A stretch of DNA of 21,990 bases, from contig JACMQR010000037.1 of assembly GCA_014376885.1 (NCBI GenBank), positions 1 to 21,990 on the forward strand, in the 5' to 3' direction. This document shows positions 9,524 through 16,676 of this stretch, piece by piece. How positions within the stretch are numbered: the stretch's first letter is position 1; every line of letters begins with the position of its first letter. The notes beneath the pieces were generated by a model, which saw only the letters and a program-made list of their open reading frames with translations, made no database searches and was not told the origin of the DNA. The stretch comes from Polaromonas sp. (GTDB lineage Bacteria > Pseudomonadota > Gammaproteobacteria > Burkholderiales > Burkholderiaceae_C). The translations under genes and the position numbers were made by a program.

Positions 9524-9565
9524 GAAACCCGTGTCGTCGCACAGCATCAAGCGGGTTCAACCGAC

Positions 9566-9613
9566 AAAAAAAGAGTGCCCGAAACGATGCAGTGGACCTG
9601 CGACAGCCGGGCA
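9566..9613 (-). terminator. Intrinsic terminator downstream of fadD
   Basis: On the minus strand TGCCCG and CGGGCA form a 6-bp stem with an inner GCAG/CTGC stem, followed after a few bases by seven T. It lies about 20 bp after the fadD stop and before mtnN, so the two genes are probably separate units. Confidence 0.5.
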
Positions 9614-9633
9614 ATCTGCGAAAAGCAGGCGGT

Positions 9634-11334
9634 TCAGCGCTTGTCGCGCAGTTCGCGGCGAAGAATCTTGCCGACTGGCGTCTTGGGCAGTTCGCTGCGA
9701 AACTCGACCACCTTGGGCTGCTTGTAACCGGTCAGGTTTTCCTTGCAAAATGCGCGCACCTCGGCTTCGGTCAGGTCGGGATTTTTCTTCACGATCACCA
9801 GCTTGACGGCTTCACCCGATTTGTCGTCAAGAACGCCGACGCAGGCGCACTCCATCACGCCCGCCATCAGGGTCACAACCTCCTCGATTTCGTTCGGATA
9901 GACGTTAAAGCCGCTGACCAGCACCATGTCTTTTTTGCGGTCGATGATCTTGTAAAAGCCGTTTTCGTCGACGATGCCGATATCGCCCGACTTGAAGTAG
10001 CCGTCGGGCGTCATGACCTTGTCGGTTTCATCGGGCCGCTGCCAATAGCCGGCCATGACCTGCGGGCCCTTGATGGCAATTTCCCCGGGCTTGCCCGGCG
10101 CCACCTCGCGGCCGTCGTCGTCGAGCAGCTTGAAATAGGTGCCCGGAATCGGCACGCCGATGGTGCCGGTGAAGGCTTTGCTGTTGGTCGGGTTGCAGCT
10201 GGCCGATGGCGAGGTTTCCGACAGGCCGTAGCCTTCGCAGATCGGGCAGCCGGTCTTTTGCAGCCACAGCTTGGCCACCGCGCTTTGCACCGCCATGCCG
10301 CCGCCCAGCGAGATTTTCAGGTGCGACCAGTCCACCGTGTTGAAGTCCGGATGGTTGGCCAGCCCGTTGAACAGCGTGTTCACCGCCGGAAAACTGTGCA
10401 CCTTGTGCTTGGCCAGCTCCTTGAGCACCGCTGGAAAGTCACGCGGGTTGGGAATCAGGATGTTTTTTCCGCCGGTGCGCATGCCCAGCATCATATTGAC
10501 CGTGAAGGCAAAAATATGGTAAAGCGGCAGGGCGCAGACATAGGTGAGTTGCTCGGCCGCGGGAAGGCTGGCCATGGCCGGGGTGTTCCAGGCTTCGGAC
10601 TGCAGCACATTGGCGATCACATTGCAATGCAGCAGCACCGCTCCCTTGGAAACACCGGTCGTGCCGCCGGTGTACTGCAGCACGGCAATGTCGTCGGGCT
10701 TGATATTCGGTCGCTTGAGCGCGCCGCGCATGCCTTGCGCCAGGGCGTCATTGAACCGCACGGCGCCCGGCAGATTGAAGGGCGGCACCATTTTCTTGAC
10801 GCTGCGCACGACATAGTTGACCAGCGCGCCCTTGACCAGCCCCAGCTGGTCGCCCATGGCGCACAGCACGATGTGCTTGACCGGTGTATTGGACAGGCAC
10901 TGCTCGAGCGTGCTGGCAAAATTTTCAACGATGACAATGGCCTTGGCGCCTGAATCCTTGAGCTGGTGTTCGAGTTCGCGCGGCGTGTAGAGCGGGTTGA
11001 CATTGACCACCACAAAGCCGGCACGCAAGATGGCCGCCACGGCCACTGGATACTGCGGCACGTTGGGCATCATGATGGCGACCCGGTCGCCCTTGGACAG
11101 GCCCAGGCCCTGCAGGTAGGCACCAAAGGCCAGCGACAGGCTGTCGGTCTCGCCAAAGGTGATTTCCTTGCCCATGAAGCTGTAGGCCACACGGTCTTTG
11201 TATTTTTTAAAGCTCTCTTCCATGAGGGCCACGAGCGATGGATAGCCCGACGCATCGATATCGGCGGGAACGCCTGCCGGATAGGCCTTGAGCCAAGGAC
11301 GGTCGATTTCCCTTGCGTTCACCACTGCATTCAT
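9634..11334 (-). CDS. fadD: Long-chain fatty-acid--CoA ligase
   Basis: ATP-dependent acyl-CoA synthetase of the adenylate-forming (ANL) superfamily; it activates fatty acids for beta-oxidation or lipid synthesis at the inner membrane. It has 566 residues, the usual FadD size. Motifs in order: P-loop YTGGTTGVSKG at 221-231, GYGLSET at 368-374, SGD at 449-451, the hinge segment DRKKDM at about 465-470, GFNVYPNEIE from 475, and the C-terminal catalytic lysine near K556 in PVGKILRREL. A GGAG ribosome-binding site precedes the ATG, itself preceded by a short GCAAAA-type repeat. It is the first gene after the pnt operon on the same strand, separated by 175 bp with hairpins. Exact chain-length preference cannot be read from sequence. 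Confidence 0.94.
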   Translation of the reverse strand: MNAVVNAREIDRPWLKAYPAGVPADIDASGYPSLVALMEESFKKYKDRVAYSFMGKEITFGETDSLSLAFGAYLQGLGLSKGDRVAIMMPNVPQYPVAVAAILRAGFVVVNVNPLYTPRELEHQLKDSGAKAIVIVENFASTLEQCLSNTPVKHIVLCAMGDQLGLVKGALVNYVVRSVKKMVPPFNLPGAVRFNDALAQGMRGALKRPNIKPDDIAVLQYTGGTTGVSKGAVLLHCNVIANVLQSEAWNTPAMASLPAAEQLTYVCALPLYHIFAFTVNMMLGMRTGGKNILIPNPRDFPAVLKELAKHKVHSFPAVNTLFNGLANHPDFNTVDWSHLKISLGGGMAVQSAVAKLWLQKTGCPICEGYGLSETSPSASCNPTNSKAFTGTIGVPIPGTYFKLLDDDGREVAPGKPGEIAIKGPQVMAGYWQRPDETDKVMTPDGYFKSGDIGIVDENGFYKIIDRKKDMVLVSGFNVYPNEIEEVVTLMAGVMECACVGVLDDKSGEAVKLVIVKKNPDLTEAEVRAFCKENLTGYKQPKVVEFRSELPKTPVGKILRRELRDKR

Positions 11335-11348
11335 GCTTTTCGCCTCCG

Positions 11349-11372
11349 TTGCTGTTGCTTTTGCTTTTGCTT
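11349..11372. repeat. Short tandem T/G-rich repeat in the fadD leader
   Basis: Plus strand reads as TTGCTG followed by units of TTGCTT/TTGCTT type; on the coding (minus) strand this is GCAAAAGCAAAAGCAACAGC. It separates two GGAGG-like sequences, one just before the fadD ATG and one about 30 bp further upstream that has no start codon of its own. Confidence 0.5.
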
Positions 11373-11379
11373 ACCTCCG

Positions 11380-11450
11380 GAATTTTCACGGATAACAAAG
11401 CACGCGGCTATTGCGTTTTCCCCTAGGAAACAGCCCGCTTCTGAAAATTC
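11380..11450. promoter_or_regulatory. Nested inverted repeats upstream of fadD, possible operator
   Basis: GAATTTTCA (11380-11388) and TGAAAATTC (11442-11450) form a perfect 9-bp inverted repeat 53 bp apart. Between them lies TTTCC-CCTA-GGAAA (11417-11430). Such symmetry in front of a fatty-acid gene could bind a repressor, but no known operator consensus is recognised. Confidence 0.35.
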
Positions 11451-11509
11451 GCGGACCAATCGGGCTGCCGCAGAACGGCCGGCGGCCACCCTGACCGCTG
11501 GACTGCGGC
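11431..11509 (-). terminator. Stem-loops downstream of pntB
   Basis: Directly after the pntB stop, CTGCGGC (11503-11509) pairs with GCCGCAG (11467-11473). A second stem pairs CAGCCCG (11431-11437) with CGGGCTG (11461-11467). These probably mark the end of the pnt operon. There is no long T-tract. Confidence 0.45.
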
Positions 11510-12934
11510 TTATTCAATCGCCTTGCCCATGTCTTCGATGATTTTCTTGGCGTCGCCGAAGACCATCATGGTCTTGTCCATGTAGAACAGCTCGTTGTCC
11601 AGGCCGGCATAACCGGCCGCCATGGAGCGCTTGTTGACGATGACGGTCTTGGCCTTGTAGGCCTCCAGGATCGGCATGCCGTAGATCGCGCTGCCCTTGA
11701 CATGCGCGGCCGGGTTCACCACGTCGTTGGCGCCCAGGATGATGGCCACGTCGGCCTGGCCGAATTCGGCATTGATGTCCTCCATCTCGAACACCTGGTC
11801 GTAGGGCACCTCGGCCTCGGCCAGCAGCACGTTCATGTGGCCCGGCATGCGGCCGGCGACCGGGTGAATCGCGTACTTGACCTTGATGCCTTTTTCAGTG
11901 AGCTTTTGCGCCAGTTCCTTGACCGAATGCTGCGCCCGCGCCACCGCCAGGCCGTAGCCCGGCACGATGATGACGGTTTCGGCATTGCCCAGGATGAAGG
12001 CCGCGTCATCGGCCGAGCCCGACTTGACCGGCCGCTGCTCTTTCGAGCCCGTCGCCGCCGTGGCTGCTTCGCCACCAAAGCCGCCGCCGATGACGTTGAA
12101 AAACGACCGGTTCATCGCCTTGCACATGATGTAGCTCAGGATCGCGCCGGACGAGCCGACCAGCGAGCCGGCAATGATCAGCATCGAGTTGTTCAGCGAA
12201 AAGCCGATGCCCGCCGCCGCCCAGCCCGAGTAGCTGTTGAGCATCGACACCACCACCGGCATGTCGGCGCCGCCAATTGGAATGATGATCAAAACGCCCA
12301 TCACGAAGGACAGAGCCAGCATGGCGAAAAATGCCGCCCAGCTGCCGGTCAGCGTGAAGGCAATGCCCAGCGCCACAGTGATCAGGCCAAGCACCAGGTT
12401 GAGCTTGTGCTGGCCGGGAAACGACACCGGCGCGCCCTGGAACAGGCGGAACTTGTACTTGCCAGAGAGCTTGCCAAAGGCAATCACCGAGCCGCTGAAG
12501 GTGATGGCGCCAATCGCCGCGCCGAGAAACAACTCGAGCCGGTTGCCGGCTGGAATCGGCAGGCCCTTGGCGACGATGTTGAAGGCATACGGCTCGGCCA
12601 CCGCCGCGACGGCGATGAACACCGCTGCCAGGCCGATCATGCTGTGCATGAAGGCCACCAGCTCGGGCATCTTGGTCATCTCGACGCGCTTGGCCATCAG
12701 GGTGCCGGCCGCACCGCCCACCACCAGCGCGCCGAGCACATAGACCATGCCCTGGGCCTTGCCGCCGGAAATTTCGACAATCAAGGCGCCGGTGGTCAGG
12801 ATGGCAATGCCCATGCCGACCATGCCGAACAGGTTGCCGCGCAGCGAAGTCGTCGGGTGCGACAGGCCCTTCAAGGCCTGGATGAAAAATACCGAAGCCA
12901 CCAGGTACAGCAGCGTGACGAGGTTCATGCTCAT
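11510..12934 (-). CDS. pntB: NAD(P) transhydrogenase subunit beta
   Basis: Beta subunit of the proton-pumping nicotinamide nucleotide transhydrogenase, which makes NADPH from NADH at the expense of the proton gradient. It has 474 residues from the ATG at 12934, which gives MSMNLVTLLYLVASVFFIQ; longer readings run through pntAb in another frame. Residues up to about 270 are strongly hydrophobic membrane helices (dII). The C-terminal NADP-binding domain (dIII) shows IIVPGYGLAVARAQH, HPVAGRMPGHMNVLLAEA, ILGANDVVNPAA and VNKRSMAAGYAG. Its start overlaps the pntAb stop by 4 bp (ATGA). The ATG at 12928, two codons in, is an alternative start. Confidence 0.96.
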   Translation of the reverse strand: MSMNLVTLLYLVASVFFIQALKGLSHPTTSLRGNLFGMVGMGIAILTTGALIVEISGGKAQGMVYVLGALVVGGAAGTLMAKRVEMTKMPELVAFMHSMIGLAAVFIAVAAVAEPYAFNIVAKGLPIPAGNRLELFLGAAIGAITFSGSVIAFGKLSGKYKFRLFQGAPVSFPGQHKLNLVLGLITVALGIAFTLTGSWAAFFAMLALSFVMGVLIIIPIGGADMPVVVSMLNSYSGWAAAGIGFSLNNSMLIIAGSLVGSSGAILSYIMCKAMNRSFFNVIGGGFGGEAATAATGSKEQRPVKSGSADDAAFILGNAETVIIVPGYGLAVARAQHSVKELAQKLTEKGIKVKYAIHPVAGRMPGHMNVLLAEAEVPYDQVFEMEDINAEFGQADVAIILGANDVVNPAAHVKGSAIYGMPILEAYKAKTVIVNKRSMAAGYAGLDNELFYMDKTMMVFGDAKKIIEDMGKAIE

Positions 12935-13257
12935 TTGGCGGCTCCTTCGGCGTGGGGCACGATTTTCTTTTCCTTCTTGCGGAACATCTCGAGCATCCGG
13001 CGCGTGACCAGAAAGCCGCCAAAGACATTCACGGCGGCCAGCGCCACGGCCAGCACGCCCATGGTGCGGCCCAGCGTGGTTTCGGTCAGCGCGGCCGCCA
13101 GCATGGCGCCGACGATGACAATCGCCGAAATGGCGTTGGTCACGGCCATGAGCGGCGTGTGCAGCGCGGGCGTGACGGTCCAGACGACGTGGTAGCCGAC
13201 ATAGATGGCCAGCACGAAGATGATCAGGTTGATGAGGGTGGGGGACACGGCGTCCAT
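12931..13257 (-). CDS. pntAb: NAD(P) transhydrogenase subunit alpha part 2 (membrane segment)
   Basis: The short membrane piece of the alpha subunit, found as a separate gene in three-gene pnt systems; in E. coli it is fused to PntA. It has 108 residues from the ATG at 13257 (AAGGA ribosome-binding site about 9 bp upstream), beginning MDAVSPTLINLIIFVLAIYVG. Three to four hydrophobic helices are visible, with the family segments HHVVWTVTPALHTPLMAVTN-like (here YHVVWTVTPALHTPL) and GGFLVTRRMLEMF. Its stop overlaps the pntB start. Confidence 0.94.
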   Translation of the reverse strand: MDAVSPTLINLIIFVLAIYVGYHVVWTVTPALHTPLMAVTNAISAIVIVGAMLAAALTETTLGRTMGVLAVALAAVNVFGGFLVTRRMLEMFRKKEKKIVPHAEGAAK

Positions 13258-13297
13258 GATTTTTTTCCTTGCGGGTGAGGGGTTTGCGAGGCTTGAG

Positions 13298-13329
13298 CCG
13301 GGATTTGGCAAACAAAGCGCCAAGCCCGG
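13298..13329 (-). other. Intercistronic stem-loop between pntAa and pntAb
   Basis: On the minus strand CCGGG and TTGGC pair with GCCAA and CCCGG around a 9-base loop, giving about 10 bp with a small internal loop. It starts 6 bp after the pntAa stop and has no T-tract, so it may set mRNA stability or subunit ratio rather than terminate. Confidence 0.4.
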
Positions 13330-13335
13330 TCCGGC

Positions 13336-14451
13336 TTATTTGCGCTTGACTTCGCCGTCCTGGGTCATCAGGCAGGCGGCCACGATGTCGTCTTCCAGGT
13401 CGACCTTGAGCGCGCCTTCCTTGGTGATGATGAGCTTGAGGAAATCAAACAGGTTGCGCGCATACAGCGCGCTGGCATCGGCCGCCACCAGCGCCGGGAT
13501 GTTGGTATGGCCGATCAGCGTCACGCCATGCTTGACGACGGTCTTGTCCGCCTCGGTCAGCGGGCAGTTGCCGCCCTGCGCGGCGGCCAGGTCGACGATC
13601 ACGCTGCCGGGCTTCATGGCCATGACCATTTCCTCGGTGACCAGCACCGGCGCTGGGCGGCCCGGGATCAAGGCGGTGGTGATGACGATGTCGGCCTGGG
13701 CCACGCGCTTGGCGACTTCAATCTTTTGCCGCGCCATCCAGCTCGGCGGCATGGGTTTGGCATAACCACCCACGCCGACAGCCGCTTCGCGTTCCTCGTC
13801 GGTCTCGTAGGGCACGTCGATGAACTTGCCGCCCAGCGACTCGACCTGCTCCTTGACGCTCGGGCGCACGTCGCTCGCCTCGATCACCGCACCCAGGCGC
13901 TTGGCCGTGGCAATCGCCTGCAACCCGGCCACGCCGACGCCGAGAATCACCACCCGGGCGGCCTTGACGGTGCCGGCAGCGGTCATCAGCATCGGGAAAA
14001 AGCGCTGGTAGGCATCCGCCGCCATCATGACCGCCTTGTAGCCGGCGATGTTGGCCTGGGACGACAGCACGTCCATGCTCTGGGCACGGCTGGAGCGCGG
14101 CGCGGCCTCCAGCGAAAACGAGGTCAGCTGGGCCGCTGCCAGGCGCTGCAGCCCGGCAGCGTCGAACGGGTTAAGCATGCCGACGATAACGCTGGCGGGC
14201 CGGGTGTGCACCAATTCGCCGTCCTCCGGGCAGCGCACCTTGAGCACGATGTCGGCCGCATAGGCACCGGCCGCATCGGTGATCTCGGCGCCAACCGTTT
14301 GGTAGGCGCTGTCCGGAACACTGGCGGCCACGCCGGCACCCGACTGGATGCGGATCGTGTGGCCCTGGGCCTTGAGCTTTTTGGCCGTTTCGGGCGTGAT
14401 GGCGACGCGTGTTTCGCCAGCCGTGATTTCGGCGGGTATCCCAATCAGCAT
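13336..14451 (-). CDS. pntAa: NAD(P) transhydrogenase subunit alpha part 1 (NAD-binding)
   Basis: Soluble NAD(H)-binding domain (dI) of the proton-translocating transhydrogenase, related to alanine dehydrogenase. It has 371 residues from the ATG at 14451, preceded by GAGG. It begins MLIGIPAEITAGETRVAITP. Other family segments are SRAQSMDVLSSQANIAGYKA at about 121-140, the NAD-binding motif GVGVAGLQAI with G171, G173 and G176, ASDVRPSVKEQVESLGGKF, and the C-terminal VDLAAAQGGNCPLTE. It is the first gene of pntAa-pntAb-pntB. The roughly 720 bp upstream contain no clear gene and should hold the operon promoter; only a weak TTGAAT-18 bp-TATGAA pair was seen there. Confidence 0.96.
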   Translation of the reverse strand: MLIGIPAEITAGETRVAITPETAKKLKAQGHTIRIQSGAGVAASVPDSAYQTVGAEITDAAGAYAADIVLKVRCPEDGELVHTRPASVIVGMLNPFDAAGLQRLAAAQLTSFSLEAAPRSSRAQSMDVLSSQANIAGYKAVMMAADAYQRFFPMLMTAAGTVKAARVVILGVGVAGLQAIATAKRLGAVIEASDVRPSVKEQVESLGGKFIDVPYETDEEREAAVGVGGYAKPMPPSWMARQKIEVAKRVAQADIVITTALIPGRPAPVLVTEEMVMAMKPGSVIVDLAAAQGGNCPLTEADKTVVKHGVTLIGHTNIPALVAADASALYARNLFDFLKLIITKEGALKVDLEDDIVAACLMTQDGEVKRK

Positions 14452-15174
14452 GGGGTTTCCTCTTTGTATTTGTTTGGGGGGCGGACTGCCGGCAACTTTT
14501 TGCGACATTTTCTGCAATGGGCAGCTTACATGAGATTTTCTTGAATAAGCCAGGTGCCATTCATACTTTTCCAATGGGTTGCAATTCAAGCCCCAATTTT
14601 TTATACCCTTGGCTGTTCATTGCTGCGTCGCTGTGCAGAAGCTGCTGCCTCAGCTTGCTGAGCGCCCGCGTCCTACAGGAAGCTGCGACAGATGACTTGC
14701 CTTGCGAAATGCACATGGGTTAATTTTGTCTTTTCTACCTAACAGTCGCTTCCTAGTGCGGGCAAAATTTCAATTGATTCAGCATTTTTTCATGCGCGAT
14801 GCACTGAAAAACCATTGGCAGCCTTGTTCAAGGCAACCCGTGACGTTCCGACATTCATGGGCGGCGCTGTCATGCTGGGCACTTTTTTGAAGCTGTCCCA
14901 GTCGCTTGCACAGCCGGCCATGGAGCCGGAATACATGGCTTGTGCCCTGCCCGAGTTACTTATGGGCGGTGCAACGACAGCTCTTTTGCATTCATCGCTG
15001 GGTCAGCAATCCGGTGCATGCGGCTTTGGCGTTATTTCATCGCGCGGCCTCCAAATGCATTTGCCGTTGCGAGATCTTTTAGCTGGCTTTGAAAATTTCC
15101 GCATTGCAACGGGCCATGTTCTGGCGTCAGCAACGTTGTGACGGTTTTACTTGCCCATTTTTCAAGGAATCTTC
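14452..15174. other. 723-bp divergent pntAa/SDR intergenic region without a clear gene
   Basis: Its first part (to about 14800) is visibly more AT-rich than the flanking genes. Short frames exist on the plus strand (for example 14815-15141, 108 codons, starting MAALFKATRDVPTFMGG), but none resembles a family I know and none has a good ribosome-binding site. It must hold the promoters of the pnt operon (minus) and of the carbohydrate-oxidation operon (plus). It could also be the remnant of a lost gene. Confidence 0.5.
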
Positions 15175-16044
15175 ATGAGCACAGAACCTCGCCCGATGGC
15201 CAAAGATATCGAAATCCAGAAACTGCCGTTTCCGGCCAAACAGTCCGACATGCTGCAGCAGCCCGACAGCGACCTGTCGAACTACCGGGCTGCCGGCAAG
15301 CTCAAGGGCAAGGTCGCCCTGATTACCGGCGGCGACTCGGGCATTGGCCGGGCAGTGGCCATTGCCTTTGCCATGGAAGGTGCGCAGGTGGCCATCGTCT
15401 ACAACGAAAACGATGGCGATGCGAACGAGACACAACGTCTTGTTGGCGCAAAGGGCGGGCAGTGTCAGCCGATCCGGGCTGACGTGCGTTTCAGCGACCA
15501 ATGCCGCGCCGCTGTTAAAACCACAGTGGACACCTTTGGCAGGCTCGATATCCTGGTGAACAACGCGGCCTACCAGATGGCGGTGGAGAAGTTCGAGGAT
15601 GTGAGCGAGGACGACATCCGGCGCACCGTCGAGACGAATATTTTCGGTTACATGTTCATGGCCCAGGCAGCGCTGGCGCACCTCAAGAGCGGCTCGTCGA
15701 TCATCAACACCGGAAGCATCATCGGCCTGGTCGGCAATCCGTTGCTGGTGCCTTACTGCGCCACCAAAGGCGCGATTCATGCGTTCACGAAAGCACTGGC
15801 GCTCAATTTGGGCAAGCGCAACATCCGGGTCAATGCCGTGGTGCCTGGCCCGGTCTGGACGCCGGCCATTCCGGCCACCATGCCAGAAAATGAAATTGAG
15901 AATTTCGGCCATGAAGTCGCGCTGGGCCGGCCCGGGCAACCTGAAGAGCTGGCACCCGCTTACGTGCTGCTGGCCTCCAGCGATGGCAGCTTCATGACCG
16001 GCGCTCTGGTGGAAGTGACCGGCGGCAAGCTCTCTGGCAGCTGA
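15175..16044 (+). CDS. SDR family oxidoreductase (YghA/glucose-dehydrogenase-like)
   Basis: NAD(P)-dependent short-chain dehydrogenase. It has 289 residues with the N-terminal extension of about 40 residues (LPFPAKQSDMLQQPDSDLSNY) typical of the YghA/general-stress-protein-39 group. The cofactor motif TGGDSGIG is at 51-58, NNAA at 129-132, and the catalytic residues are S181, Y194 and K198 (YCATK). The family's C-terminal GRPGQPEELAPAYVLLAS and VTGGK are present. The ATG at 15175 has an AAGGA ribosome-binding site. It is the first gene of a tight five-gene operon, with the next start 8 nt after its stop. Relatives act on sugars or small alcohols; the substrate here is unknown. Confidence 0.92.
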   Translation: MSTEPRPMAKDIEIQKLPFPAKQSDMLQQPDSDLSNYRAAGKLKGKVALITGGDSGIGRAVAIAFAMEGAQVAIVYNENDGDANETQRLVGAKGGQCQPIRADVRFSDQCRAAVKTTVDTFGRLDILVNNAAYQMAVEKFEDVSEDDIRRTVETNIFGYMFMAQAALAHLKSGSSIINTGSIIGLVGNPLLVPYCATKGAIHAFTKALALNLGKRNIRVNAVVPGPVWTPAIPATMPENEIENFGHEVALGRPGQPEELAPAYVLLASSDGSFMTGALVEVTGGKLSGS

Positions 16045-16052
16045 CCCGGGCC

Positions 16053-16676
16053 ATGGCCGCGCCCTCCTACCCCGCAGGCACCGTCCTGGCCTTGCTGGAA
16101 ACCGCCTCGGTGACACCGCCCACACGCCGGGCGCTGCAGGCGCGACTGGCGCAGCCGGTGACCGTTGCGCCGCGCTTTTTTGACCGGTCTTCTTTCGCAA
16201 TGCTGAGCGCCATATGCGCTCGCCTGACCCCCCCCATCGAGGGTGTCCAGTGGCTCGACATTGCCGGCACGATTGACCGGACGCTGGCCGACGGGATCGG
16301 CGATGGCTGGCGTTACGACGCCATGCCGCCCGACGCCCTGGCCTACCCGCAAGGCCTGCAAGGCATGGACCAGAGTGCGTGTGCGCTGTTCGGTGCGCCG
16401 TTTTGCCAGTTGGAGGCGGGGCAGCAGGACAGCGTGTTGCGCGCTGTCCAGGCGGGCAATGCGCCGGGCAGCGTCTGGCAGACACTACCCGCCGCCCGTT
16501 TTTTTGAAGATTTACTGGCGGCGGCTGTCCAGGCTTGCTACGCCCATCCGCTGGCGCAGGAAAGCATCGGCTACGCGGGCATGGCTGATGCGCCCGGCTG
16601 GCAGGCCATTGGCTTGGATGAGCTGGAAGCACGGGAGCCGCGGCCGGTGAGCAGCAACAAATCTAGGATTGCATGA
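16053..16676 (+). CDS. Gluconate 2-dehydrogenase subunit 3-like protein
   Basis: Small partner subunit of a GMC-type FAD dehydrogenase. The protein has 207 residues. The assignment rests on the family pattern of an Asp-rich start of the domain (DIAGTIDRTL), a mid-region with YPQGLQGMDQSA, a C-terminal FFEDLLAAAVQACYAHP block and GWQAIGLDELE, and on its position directly before a GMC gene. In known relatives this subunit carries a twin-arginine signal and assists export of the flavoprotein; no RR motif or hydrophobic leader is visible here. It overlaps the GMC gene by 4 bp (ATGA), so the two are likely made as a complex. Individual motif matches are modest, hence the lower confidence. Confidence 0.75.
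   Translation: MAAPSYPAGTVLALLETASVTPPTRRALQARLAQPVTVAPRFFDRSSFAMLSAICARLTPPIEGVQWLDIAGTIDRTLADGIGDGWRYDAMPPDALAYPQGLQGMDQSACALFGAPFCQLEAGQQDSVLRAVQAGNAPGSVWQTLPAARFFEDLLAAAVQACYAHPLAQESIGYAGMADAPGWQAIGLDELEAREPRPVSSNKSRIA

Noticed and set aside
9592..10953. 453-codon plus-strand frame opposite fadD
   Set aside because: Antisense shadow of a well-supported acyl-CoA ligase; no recognisable domain.
11702..13195. 497-codon plus-strand frame opposite pntB/pntAb
   Set aside because: Antisense of two genes at once and rich in His/Arg/Gln; no ribosome-binding site or domain.
14815..15141. 108-codon plus-strand frame in the pntAa/SDR gap
   Set aside because: No ribosome-binding site and no family resemblance; not annotated as a gene, though the gap is flagged.
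15127..16632. 501-codon minus-strand frame opposite the SDR and subunit-3-like genes
   Set aside because: Arg/Pro/Ala-rich shadow; the plus-strand genes have motifs, ribosome-binding sites and operon spacing.
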